14,685 nt of DNA from CAYGZA01 sp964354135 (lineage in GTDB: Bacteria; Planctomycetota; Planctomycetia; Pirellulales; Thermoguttaceae). The stretch is from positions 1 to 14,685 of the forward strand of contig CAYGZA010000165.1 of NCBI GenBank assembly GCA_964354135.1, in the 5' to 3' direction. Shown in pieces: positions 1-6,731 of the stretch. The position numbers were made by a program, and so were the translations under genes. Within the stretch, counting starts at the first letter, position 1, and the number at the start of each line of letters is the position of its first letter. The notes below the pieces were generated by a model. The model searched no databases and had not been told where the DNA came from. It saw only the letters and a list, made by a program, of their open reading frames with translations.

Positions 1-1059
1 TTGGAACGGCCCGCCGACGAATGGGTCCTGATGCGCGTCGCGCGATAAGGCAGCGGGACCGTCTTGACAAACGGCGATCGCGGCCTTGAACATGGCAACG
101 CGGGTCAGATGCCGGACTTCGGCCCGCCGGGCTGCGCTAGCCGCCGGCAAGAGAAGCTGCCCCAGGGGTCGGGCAGGCCCGCTCAGGTGCTTTTCGGACA
201 TGAGATCCTTCTCCGCTTTCTCGACTTCCGGAAGCGGCAGTTGAGTCATTGCGGCGAGCTTGTCGTAGAAAGGCCGCAGGTTGACGGCTCCCTCCCTGAG
301 TTGGTCTTGGGGCAAAGCCTTCATGACCTTGAGTGCCGGATCTTCGATGTGGCCGTGGAGGCGAAGCACCTCCTCTTTGCCGCCCGGCTGCGAAAGCGTT
401 CGGATAGACCATTCGAGGTAGATTTGCTTCTCGCCGAGAATCGCCTGGCTTGTCGTGCTGGCCGCGGGAAGCTTCTCGATTCGTTCGGACAAACGATGGA
501 GCGTGGTCGGCTCCGACTTGTTCAGATAGCCGGCGGCAACGCGGATGGCCTGATCCTCAGTCGCGTAGTACGTCAGCACCGAGATCAACACCGGCTCGTT
601 CGCCGTATGGCGGGCGAGCGTCATGGCGTCGATCAAGTCGTCGATCGCCTCAGCGGGCTTGCCCTGCTGGAAGTGCCATTGGGCCCGCACGCAGGAGAGC
701 TTCCCCAGGAGCCGTGCCCTCCAGAGGTGCGGATTCGGCATGTTAACGCCATCCTCCGGTGAGAGGGCCCACACGCAGCGCGGCAGTTGGGCCCCGCGGT
801 GCATCTCCCGGAAGGCCGCCTCATTCCAACCCAGCAGCTCGGCGAGCTTATCGTCCACCGGGCCGAGCGTCTTGAGCGACTCGTCAATGGCCTTCTGCTG
901 TTTGTCGTCGAAACTCGGCAGCAAGCCAAACGCGGTCCAGTATTTTAGGGCGGCGTTCTGAGCCAGCGGGTCCGCAGCCGGAGGCGGCGTTTGTGCCGCA
1001 ATCCCAGAGGCTCCCGCGACAATGATCGACAGTAGCAAGAAAACGGTCTGGCGAACCAT
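1..1059 (-). CDS. Secreted helical protein of unknown function (3' end beyond window)
   Basis: The reading frame is open from an ATG at 1059 to the window edge, giving 353 residues with no stop, so the C-terminus is missing. The start is supported by AGGAG 8 nt upstream; another ATG at 1064 is in a different frame. The N-terminus has a classic signal peptide: MVRQ, a hydrophobic core at about residues 5-21, and a likely cleavage near AAQ-TPPP. The mature part is soluble and mostly helical. A TPR-like stretch at about 115-180 (leucine/alanine-rich, with GKPAEAIDDLIDAMTLAR at 133-150) suggests a helical-repeat scaffold. I see no catalytic motif. It lies 41 nt downstream of the sigma-factor/membrane-protein pair on the same strand and is probably the third gene of that operon, so it may be an exported target or modulator of the sigma system; that role is inference. 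I do not recognise a named family. Confidence 0.8.
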   Translation of the reverse strand, partial: MVRQTVFLLLSIIVAGASGIAAQTPPPAADPLAQNAALKYWTAFGLLPSFDDKQQKAIDESLKTLGPVDDKLAELLGWNEAAFREMHRGAQLPRCVWALSPEDGVNMPNPHLWRARLLGKLSCVRAQWHFQQGKPAEAIDDLIDAMTLARHTANEPVLISVLTYYATEDQAIRVAAGYLNKSEPTTLHRLSERIEKLPAASTTSQAILGEKQIYLEWSIRTLSQPGGKEEVLRLHGHIEDPALKVMKALPQDQLREGAVNLRPFYDKLAAMTQLPLPEVEKAEKDLMSEKHLSGPARPLGQLLLPAASAARRAEVRHLTRVAMFKAAIAVCQDGPAALSRDAHQDPFVGGPFQ

Positions 1060-1100
1060 TTCATGGTCTCCTGAGACTGAAGGGTACCGACACAAGGTGC

Positions 1101-1586
1101 TTACAGCATCTGCCGCAATGAGCGGAACGATGCTCCCGCTCGGAGCGACTGCGGGTCGGCGGCCAAGGCTTGCCGCGCATGGCGATCCAACAGGGCATCG
1201 AGCGCTTCGGGCGATTGGCGGGCGGCCCGGTCGTACGCCCATGCCGTCGGCAGGTAGCCGGCCGCCGCTGCGGGAACGTCTCTTGCAGCCGCCCTCGAGG
1301 CCGGCACTTTGACAGCCTGTTCCTCGCGGGCGCGCCCACCGCGGAGCCACAGCACGAGCACGATCGCGCCGATCGAGGCTGCGGTGCCCAGGAGCACCCA
1401 AACGAGGTTGCGACGCGCGAATTTCTGCCGGGCCCGCGGCACTCGACCCCTTGCGCCCTCCAATGCGCGGCGCGTGAAGTCGTCGGGCACGGGGTCGCTT
1501 AGGACCCGCTCCACCGCGCCGCGGAGTTCGGGGCTGAGTTCCTCGAGCGGAGGTCGATCGCGATTGTGTCCTCTCTCGGCTGCCAT
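1101..1586 (-). CDS. Single-pass membrane protein, putative partner (anti-sigma-like) of the ECF sigma factor
   Basis: This 161-residue protein has a charged cytoplasmic-type N-terminus (1-60), with a short helical region resembling the N-terminal part of membrane-anchored sigma regulators. One strong transmembrane helix lies at about 61-81 (LVWVLLGTAASIGAIVLVLW), followed by an outside tail of about 75 residues rich in Ala and Arg. The ATG is 2 nt past the sigma gene's stop. Its Shine-Dalgarno GGAGG lies inside the last codons of that gene, so translation is probably coupled and near-stoichiometric. The sequence has no cysteine, which excludes a zinc-binding anti-sigma (HxxxCxxC) domain. The anti-sigma role rests on position and topology only. 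It could instead be an unrelated small membrane protein of the same operon. Confidence 0.75.
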   Translation of the reverse strand: MAAERGHNRDRPPLEELSPELRGAVERVLSDPVPDDFTRRALEGARGRVPRARQKFARRNLVWVLLGTAASIGAIVLVLWLRGGRAREEQAVKVPASRAAARDVPAAAAGYLPTAWAYDRAARQSPEALDALLDRHARQALAADPQSLRAGASFRSLRQML

Positions 1587-1588
1587 CG

Positions 1589-2080
1589 CTATTCCTCCAT
1601 CACGGTCTCGGCAAAGACGCGTTCCAGCTTCGCACGGGCGCGGCTCAAGGCGGCCCCCGCCGCCGAGTACTGGATGCCCAACGATTCGGCGATCTCCGGG
1701 AGTTCCAGGCCCTCGAAGTAGCGCAACGCAAAGACGGCTCCTTCGCGGGCCGGCAGCGCGGCGACCGCGTCGCGGAGCTTCGCCTCCAGTTCCCGCCGGA
1801 TCGCGGTTGCCTCGGGGAGGCTGCCGGGGTCGAGCGGCGCGAGCCCATCCAGGGAGACGTCGCTACGGCGCCGACGCCGCTTTGCCAACGCCCCCAAAGT
1901 GGCCAACCGCCGCAACAGGCCTCGCCAATGGCGGACTGACGTCCGCCCATGGAGACGGTAGGCATCGAGGAACACCTCCTGGACGTTGTCCTCGACATCC
2001 GTCGAGTTCCCCAGGATCCGCCACGAAATGCGGACCACCGTCGGGCCGTACTCGTCGATCAAGGCGTGCCAGTCAACCAT
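1589..2080 (-). CDS. ECF-type RNA polymerase sigma factor
   Basis: The product is 163 residues, typical for a small sigma-70 family ECF factor. Region 2 is at about 5-45, with the helix containing ILGNSTDVEDNVQEVFLDAY (22-41); its D-x-E-D-x-x-Q-E-x-F core is the -10 recognition/core-binding signature. An Arg/Lys-rich linker follows (RRR at about 66-72). Region 4 is at about 98-156: LPAREGAVFALRYFEGL, then the helix-turn-helix LPEIAESLGIQYSAAGAALS, which would read the -35 element. The open frame extends far upstream, but ATG at 2080 starts exactly where similarity to the family begins; a GTG at 2119 is a weaker alternative. It is the first gene of a minus-strand operon with the membrane protein and secreted protein, and is divergent from the superoxide dismutase. 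The regulon and signal are unknown. Such factors are very numerous in planctomycetes. Confidence 0.88.
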   Translation of the reverse strand: MVDWHALIDEYGPTVVRISWRILGNSTDVEDNVQEVFLDAYRLHGRTSVRHWRGLLRRLATLGALAKRRRRRSDVSLDGLAPLDPGSLPEATAIRRELEAKLRDAVAALPAREGAVFALRYFEGLELPEIAESLGIQYSAAGAALSRARAKLERVFAETVMEE

Positions 2081-2255
2081 CGCCGTTTCCGGAGGGGCCC
2101 GCTCTTCTTCCACACTTAGTTGCGCCGGCAGCCTGGATTTTACATCTCCGCGCAGCGATTTCCCGCCCAAGAGCCGGAGAGGCGGCTCCCGTGGCTGCTC
2201 GCGGCACTGACAGGACGGCGATGCCACTCCAACGGGGGATATGAAATGCAGGGGG

Positions 2256-2283
2256 TTGCCTCCGCGCGCCGGACCGCTATGGT
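2256..2283 (+). promoter_or_regulatory. Candidate promoter of the superoxide dismutase gene
   Basis: TTGCCT at 2256-2261 and TATGGT at 2278-2283 are separated by 16 bp, about 75 nt before the ATG. Each hexamer matches four of six consensus bases. The rest of the 2081-2356 divergent gap shows only short GC-rich hairpins, and I found no convincing minus-strand promoter for the sigma operon there. Confidence 0.35.
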
Positions 2284-2356
2284 GGTTGGATAGCTCCCGG
2301 TCCGTGGCCGGGCGAAGGCGACCAGGCAATCGTCGGTCCAACAGAAGGAGTTCATC

Positions 2357-3037
2357 ATGAGCCAAAGCCCAAGACTCTCTCGGCGTGGTCTGTTGAAGTG
2401 TGCGGCGGCCGGCGCGGCGGCCGTGCCGTATCTCTTCGTTTCCCGGGCCGGGGCGGCAGCGAAGGAACACAAGCTGCCTCCCTTGCCTTACCCCCGCGAT
2501 GCCCTCGCGCCGCACATCTCCCAGGAAACGATCGACTTTCACTACGGGAAACACCATGCCACTTACGTGGCCAACCTGAACAAGCTCATCGCCGGCACTG
2601 AGTTCGAGGAAATGAGCCTTGAGGAGATCGTGAAAAAGGCCAAACCGGGCCCGATCTTCAACAACGCGGCCCAGGTGTGGAACCACACGTTCTATTGGCA
2701 TTGCCTTTCGCCCCACGGGGGCGGCGAGCCGACGGGCAGGCTCGCGGCGGCAATCGAGAAGGCGTTCGGGTCATTTGCCAAGTTCAAGGAGCAGTTCACC
2801 GACACGGCGGTGAAGCTCTTCGGCTCCGGCTGGGCCTGGCTGGTGCGGACCCCCGACGGCAAACTGGCCATCGAGGGCACCAGCAACGCCGGGAATCCCC
2901 TCACCGCGGGCAAGACGCCGCTACTGACTTGTGACGTGTGGGAGCACGCCTACTACATTGATTACCGCAACGCCCGGCCGGCGTACTTGGCGGCGTTCTG
3001 GAAGCTGGTCGACTGGAAGGCCGTCGCCGAGAGGTAG
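2357..3037 (+). CDS. sodB: Tat-exported iron-type superoxide dismutase
   Basis: This enzyme converts superoxide to oxygen and hydrogen peroxide. The 226 residues comprise a twin-arginine signal (SRRGLLK at 8-14, then the hydrophobic stretch AAAGAAAVPYLF, likely cut near AGAAA-K at 31-36) and a full Fe/Mn-SOD. The metal ligands align with E. coli SodB as His62 (FHYGKHH), His110 (QVWNHTFYW), Asp193 and His197 (DVWEHAYY). Gln106, four residues before His110, and GSGWAWLV at 156-163 fit the iron rather than the manganese type. AAGGAG six nt before the ATG supports the start. Export means it acts outside the cytoplasmic membrane, against extracytoplasmic superoxide. It is transcribed divergently from the ECF sigma operon, so co-regulation is possible but unproven. 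Metal preference is inferred from residues only. Confidence 0.95.
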   Translation: MSQSPRLSRRGLLKCAAAGAAAVPYLFVSRAGAAAKEHKLPPLPYPRDALAPHISQETIDFHYGKHHATYVANLNKLIAGTEFEEMSLEEIVKKAKPGPIFNNAAQVWNHTFYWHCLSPHGGGEPTGRLAAAIEKAFGSFAKFKEQFTDTAVKLFGSGWAWLVRTPDGKLAIEGTSNAGNPLTAGKTPLLTCDVWEHAYYIDYRNARPAYLAAFWKLVDWKAVAER

Positions 3038-3090
3038 CGGCTTGGTGGTAAGCACTCGACGAACGCGTCGAGAGAAGTCGAGAGAACCTG

Positions 3091-3244
3091 GTGACGACGC
3101 TCTGCGTCGTCACGCTCACGGGACGCTCTGTGTTGCAGTCTCGACGCAACCTGTTGCGGCAAAGCCGGTTCTGCCTCGGCGACGCGGTGCGTCGCAGCAT
3201 GGCCTTCCCACCCTGGAGCGTTCCCACGCCGGAGCGTGGGAACG
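3091..3244 (+). repeat. Cluster of REP-like palindromes between sod and the blaI-like gene
   Basis: Three perfect hairpins lie in 154 bp. The first is 3091-3113 (10-bp arms GTGACGACGC, loop TCT), the second 3179-3195 (7-bp arms GCGACGC, loop GGT) and the third 3219-3244 (11-bp arms CGTTCCCACGC, loop CGGA). Between the first two is a degenerate hairpin with overlapping GTTGC/GCAAC arms (3132-3157). No coding frame of quality crosses the region. From memory, chains of hairpins of this wording (ACGCTCTGCGT, TTCCCACGC..GCGTGGGAA) are interspersed in planctomycete genomes. The gap 3038-3391 otherwise holds only the promoter and operator described separately. Confidence 0.75.
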
Positions 3245-3317
3245 AGGAACCTGAGGACAGGGGCATGGGAACGAGGAGAGTCTCCTTCTTCTTTGCGAAT
3301 TCGCATCGCGAGACCCC

Positions 3318-3346
3318 TTGACGCGATTCACTTGTATTGCTAAGCT
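3318..3346 (+). promoter_or_regulatory. Promoter of the blaI-like/M56 operon
   Basis: TTGACG at 3318-3323 and TAAGCT at 3341-3346 are separated by exactly 17 bp, which predicts a transcript start near 3353, about 40 nt before the ATG. The -10 hexamer is only a half match (three of six), but the near-consensus -35, the ideal spacing and the overlapping dyad make it credible. Confidence 0.5.
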
Positions 3347-3361
3347 TAGTTACCTAAGCTT
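3340..3361 (+). promoter_or_regulatory. Probable operator for the BlaI-like repressor
   Basis: AAGCTTAG at 3342-3349 and CTAAGCTT at 3354-3361 form a perfect 8-bp inverted repeat around TTAC. The left half extends to the self-complementary CTAAGCTTAG at 3340-3349. The dyad covers the candidate -10 box and start point, as expected for autorepression by BlaI-family dimers. The sequence differs from the staphylococcal TACA/TGTA operator. Confidence 0.5.
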
Positions 3362-3391
3362 TTCCGGCTAGTCGTTTCGGGAGAGGGCACT

Positions 3392-3826
3392 ATGACCGAC
3401 GGGCTGCCGACCACCCCCACAGAGAGGGAACTGGAAATCCTCAAGATCCTCTGGAATCGCAGGGAGGCCACGGTCCGCGAGGTCTACGAGGAGATGAGCC
3501 GCACTGCCCCACTGGTGCAGAACACCGTGCAGTCCTTCCTGCGGACCATGGAAGAGAAGGGGCTGGTCCGTCATCGGGTCGAAGGACGGACTTTCATCTA
3601 TTGGCCCGCCGTCCGGCAGGACCAGACGGCCCGCGGGCTCGTATCGGGCCTGTTGCAGCGGGTCTTCGATGGGGCCGTGGACCAGTTGGTGCAGAGTGTC
3701 TTGTCGTTGCGGCAGCCGACCCCGGAGGAGCTTATCAAGCTGGAGGCGTTGCTCGCCCAGACCAAGGCGGGAGCGCGGCAAAGCGGTGCCAACGCGGTTG
3801 GCCCAAGTACCTCGCCGCGGGATTGA
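3392..3826 (+). CDS. BlaI/MecI/CopY-family transcriptional repressor
   Basis: This 144-residue DNA-binding repressor would act as a dimer on its own promoter. The winged helix-turn-helix spans about 8-73: PTERELEILKILWNRREATV (9-28), the recognition helix region LVQNTVQSFLRTMEEKGLVR (41-60) and the wing GRTFIYWP (65-72). A dimerisation segment with hydrophobic spacing follows at about 79-122, then a short polar tail. A GGGAGAGG ribosome site precedes the ATG. The next gene encodes an M56 peptidase, the usual partner: in BlaR1/MecR1 systems the sensor's protease activity relieves repression. The family also includes copper-responsive CopY, but the CopY metal-binding cysteine motif is absent; in fact there is no cysteine at all. 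Beta-lactam sensing should not be assumed, because no beta-lactamase is nearby. Confidence 0.9.
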   Translation: MTDGLPTTPTERELEILKILWNRREATVREVYEEMSRTAPLVQNTVQSFLRTMEEKGLVRHRVEGRTFIYWPAVRQDQTARGLVSGLLQRVFDGAVDQLVQSVLSLRQPTPEELIKLEALLAQTKAGARQSGANAVGPSTSPRD

Positions 3827-3854
3827 CCACGAAGGCACCAAGGACACAAAGGAA
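3827..3854 (+). repeat. Copy of a widespread CACGAAGG/ACACAAAGG-type interspersed repeat
   Basis: The stretch starts right after the repressor's TGA. It reads CCACGAAGGCACCAAGG, then ACACAAAGGAA, a run of degenerate 9-mers of the form CACNAAGG. I recall wording of this kind as a dispersed intergenic repeat in many unrelated bacteria. It separates the repressor from the M56 gene and may also supply a poor ribosome site (AAAGGA, about 20 nt from the next ATG). Confidence 0.55.
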
Positions 3855-3872
3855 CTGCCAAGAGTCCCCAGC

Positions 3873-6704
3873 ATGAATGCCGTCTGCCAATCCCTGGTGG
3901 AGCACGGTCCCATGCTTCTGATCGGGGCCACGGTCTTGCTTGCCCTGGGCTGGATCGGAATGAAGGCTCAGCGGGCAGCGGTTCATCGGCAGCGTGCCGG
4001 AGAGTTGACAATACTCGGCGTCCTGGCATGGCTTGTGTTGGCCGTGCTTCCCTTGCCGAGGATTTCGCTTTCGCCGCTTTGGGTCGTCGAGCCTCCGCTC
4101 CGTGCTGGGCGAGCGGTCACCCACGGGCCCGATGCTCGCGAAGCGGCAGGCTCCTCGCAGGGGACACATGCCGCGTCGGTGCCGCGGACGGGACTTTTGC
4201 CGCCTCCGGCAGTGCCGGTGCGCAGTTTGTCGGGCGACCCAGGAACCCCGATCGCCGGCACCGACCGTGCCCTGCTTTCCGCTTTCGGCTCTCCGCTTTC
4301 CGCGGCGCCGCTTTCCGTAGCGCCGCTTGCCGGCGACGGGCCCGCGCCGTCAGCGGAGCGGGCTGGGTGGGTGCTTGCACCCGCGCAAGCTCTCGGTTCT
4401 CGCAGTTCCGGACAGGATTCCGTGGGTGCAAGCACCCTCCCTACGGTTGACTGGGCTCGTCTGCTGGCAACCGGATATGCGGCTGGTCTGTTGGCGTGTG
4501 TCGTTTGGCTCGCGATCGGGCGATTGCTGTTATTGCGGCTCTGTTGGCTGGCGTCGCGGCCGGCGCCTTGGCTTGCCGGACTGCTTGAGAAGGTCTTGCC
4601 TCCCCGGCAGCGCAGGCCGCGGCTGCTGGTCTCCGCGCGGAGCGGCCGGGCACTCTCCTTCGGATTGCGGCGGCCGACGATCGTTTTGCCGCAAGGGGTT
4701 TGCAGCCCGGGACACGCGGCCGTGCTGCGGCACTTGCTGGCCCACGAGATGGCTCACCTGCGGCGGCGGGACGCCCTGGGGCAGGTCGTCTTCAACCTTG
4801 CGTTTCCCGTCCTGTATTTTCATCCGCTCTACTGGCGGATCCGCTCCGGGGCCTTGCTGGCCGCCGAGATGATCGCCGACGACGAGGCAGCCGGCCGCGC
4901 GGCAAAGGAGTCGTACGTCGACGCGCTGGTGGCGCTGGCCCGCGAGCGCCGGCCGCGGATGGCGGCGTTGGGTTACCACGGATTGTTCGCCTCTCCCTCC
5001 CAGTTTTACAGGAGAATGAAGATGCTCATTGCCCGAAAGGACCGATTGGCGTCGCGTTGTTCATGGCGTTGGCGATTGATCTTCCCCGTGCTCGGCGTGC
5101 TGGCTGTGGCCGCTCTTGCCGCAACCTTGGGTGCGCGGCCCGCTCCGGCCCAGAAGTCCGACGCGAGCCCCAAGGACTCGGCCCTGACCAAACCCGCTCC
5201 TGAGGCGCCGGCGCAAGAAAAGGGCAAGTCGTCGAGACCGGCGGTCGATGCACCGACGACAGCGCCAGGGCAGGAAGCCGCGAAGGCAACGCCGACGAAG
5301 GCGGAAGCCGCAACGGACAGATACACCAAGTCCTGGGACTTCTCCGGGGCAACGCCGGCCCAATTGAAGCGGGCGGCTGAAGTGTTCAAGCGGTGGGCGC
5401 CGCTGGCAGAGGTCTCCGTTTCTGAGCGGTATCCGGCGGTAGTAGTCACGGCTAATTCAAGTGATCATGAGACGATCCGAGACGGGGTGACGCTGTTCAA
5501 GGAATTGCTGCAGACGAAGCAGCCGCTTCCCGCCGCCTCCGGAACGCCATGGCCGGCCGCCAACGACCCATTCTTGCAGGCAAGGCCGACACCTGCTCTG
5601 CCGCGTGCCGCATCGACAGGCAGCCCGGATGGGCCGATCTTGCCTCTGCCGCCTGCCGGATCGACAGGCAGCCCGGATGGGCCGATCTGGGCTCCGCGAA
5701 ACACCCTATCGCCAGCCGCTCCGTCGTCGGGTCCCCCACGTGGATATTATGGCCCCCGTGCGACGTTGGCCAGTCCTGGCGGCAGGCAAGAGCCATGGGC
5801 GGTGGGCGCACCCGCGGCAACGCCCGAGGTTGGAGTGCAGTTTGGCAGTGGTCGGCCCGTGGGGGAAAGCTCGCAGGTCGATCTGGTCGCCCTGGCGACC
5901 TCGTATACCGATGCGGTGGCCAATCTGAGCATCGCCAAGCGGCAATCCGAACGGCTGCGGGAACTGCACAAGGCGGCGACCATCTCGGCCGAGGAATACG
6001 AGATTGCCGAGATCCGGCTCCAGGCGGCCGAGCGCAAGGTCGAGCTGCTCCGGGGCATCGCCGAAAGCGCCCTGAAGGTCACGAAGGGAGAACTGGAGGT
6101 CCTCAAGCAGTGGCACCTCACCGGGGCCAACCCCGCCGGCATGGGCCCCCTGCCGATCCAGATTGTCCGGGCGGAGTCACGCATGGAGATCCTCCAGAAG
6201 ATCCTCGCACACTCTGCCCCGGCAGCGAGCAAGACGCCACCGGCCGGCACCCCCAAGACCGGCTGCATCAATCCGCCGCAGAACCTCGACGGAGCGGAAG
6301 GCGTGGTCTATCAGTTCCTCGAGGCGGTGCGCAGCGGCGACGACCGCAAGACAGAACTCATGTTGACCAAGGCGGCGCGCGAGGCCATCGAGCAAATGAA
6401 CATTCGGGTGGCTCCGAGAAGGAGTCACACAGCCCGGTTTGAACTTGGCGCCGTGGAGCGTGTCGGCGAAGGTGGTGCCCGCGTGGACTGCAAATGGACC
6501 GACCTGGACCCCGCCGGTATCGAGCATACCGACCCGATCACCTGGATGCTCCGCAAGGAAGGCGAAGGTTGGCGAATTACGGGGTTTACTGCGAAGGTTT
6601 TCGATAGCGAATCGCCGCTCTTGTTGGATCTCGAGAGACCCCAAGAGACACTTCGGGCACTGGAACGGCTCAGGCAGGAGATCGCCGGCCGGGCGGCAAA
6701 GTAG
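3873..6704 (+). CDS. M56 (BlaR1-like) membrane metallopeptidase with long exported C-terminal region
   Basis: The protein is 943 residues when started at ATG 3873, which gives a proper first membrane helix; the frame is open 68 codons further upstream but overlaps the repressor. Membrane helices are at about 13-31, 45-62, 198-222 and 401-420. The zinc site is HEMAH at 291-295, with Glu332 in AEMIADDE as probable third ligand. After the last helix, 423-943 should lie outside the membrane: a Pro/Ala linker, a small domain at about 485-548, a Gly/Pro-rich low-complexity part (555-660), a coiled coil (about 669-742), and an NTF2-like conserved domain (about 808-910, ending in WMLRKEGEGWRITGF). 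BlaR1 proteins instead end in a penicillin-binding domain, which is absent, so the signal must differ. It probably cleaves, or triggers cleavage of, the upstream repressor. The 63-195 loop carries repeat insertions. Confidence 0.85.
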   Translation: MNAVCQSLVEHGPMLLIGATVLLALGWIGMKAQRAAVHRQRAGELTILGVLAWLVLAVLPLPRISLSPLWVVEPPLRAGRAVTHGPDAREAAGSSQGTHAASVPRTGLLPPPAVPVRSLSGDPGTPIAGTDRALLSAFGSPLSAAPLSVAPLAGDGPAPSAERAGWVLAPAQALGSRSSGQDSVGASTLPTVDWARLLATGYAAGLLACVVWLAIGRLLLLRLCWLASRPAPWLAGLLEKVLPPRQRRPRLLVSARSGRALSFGLRRPTIVLPQGVCSPGHAAVLRHLLAHEMAHLRRRDALGQVVFNLAFPVLYFHPLYWRIRSGALLAAEMIADDEAAGRAAKESYVDALVALARERRPRMAALGYHGLFASPSQFYRRMKMLIARKDRLASRCSWRWRLIFPVLGVLAVAALAATLGARPAPAQKSDASPKDSALTKPAPEAPAQEKGKSSRPAVDAPTTAPGQEAAKATPTKAEAATDRYTKSWDFSGATPAQLKRAAEVFKRWAPLAEVSVSERYPAVVVTANSSDHETIRDGVTLFKELLQTKQPLPAASGTPWPAANDPFLQARPTPALPRAASTGSPDGPILPLPPAGSTGSPDGPIWAPRNTLSPAAPSSGPPRGYYGPRATLASPGGRQEPWAVGAPAATPEVGVQFGSGRPVGESSQVDLVALATSYTDAVANLSIAKRQSERLRELHKAATISAEEYEIAEIRLQAAERKVELLRGIAESALKVTKGELEVLKQWHLTGANPAGMGPLPIQIVRAESRMEILQKILAHSAPAASKTPPAGTPKTGCINPPQNLDGAEGVVYQFLEAVRSGDDRKTELMLTKAAREAIEQMNIRVAPRRSHTARFELGAVERVGEGGARVDCKWTDLDPAGIEHTDPITWMLRKEGEGWRITGFTAKVFDSESPLLLDLERPQETLRALERLRQEIAGRAAK
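4365..4441 (+). repeat. 77-bp inverted-repeat element inside the M56 gene
   Basis: The arms are 4365-4382 and 4424-4441, 18 bp with one mismatch around a perfect 14-bp core (GGGTGCTTGCACCC and its complement), enclosing 41 bp. Each core is also nearly self-complementary. A further 6-bp hairpin GCCCGC/GCGGGC sits just upstream at 4340-4363. The element lies in frame, in the loop between the second and third membrane helices, and encodes Ala/Gly/Ser/Pro-rich filler. Confidence 0.65.
5596..5688 (+). repeat. 48-bp in-frame tandem duplication in the M56 gene
   Basis: The unit at 5596-5643 repeats from 5644 to about 5688. A 29-bp core, including GACAGGCAGCCCGGATGGGC, is identical in both copies at a 48-bp period. 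It encodes two copies of STGSPDGPI at residues 581-589 and 597-605 in the low-complexity linker. The reading frame is kept. Confidence 0.85.
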
Positions 6705-6731
6705 AACGAACGACCACCGAGTAGCCGTAGG

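Noticed and set aside
64..762. 232-codon plus-strand open frame at the left edge
   Set aside because: It lies opposite the minus-strand secreted-protein gene, which has a signal peptide and ribosome site; the plus-strand translation is Arg/Gly-rich with no domain.
1101..1586. Zinc-binding anti-sigma factor
   Set aside because: The protein has no cysteine, so the HxxxCxxC motif cannot be present; only a positional anti-sigma guess remains.
2081..2716. Upstream extension of the sigma-factor frame to 2716
   Set aside because: It would overlap the superoxide dismutase on the opposite strand and adds no sigma-like sequence; ATG 2080 marks the start of family similarity.
3669..3872. Upstream start of the M56 protein at 3669
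   Set aside because: It overlaps the repressor gene and adds an Arg/Cys-rich leader without family similarity; ATG 3873 gives a normal membrane-helix N-terminus.
3392..6704. Beta-lactam resistance sensor-repressor system
   Set aside because: The repressor and M56 protease resemble BlaI/BlaR1, but the sensor lacks a penicillin-binding domain and no beta-lactamase is nearby.
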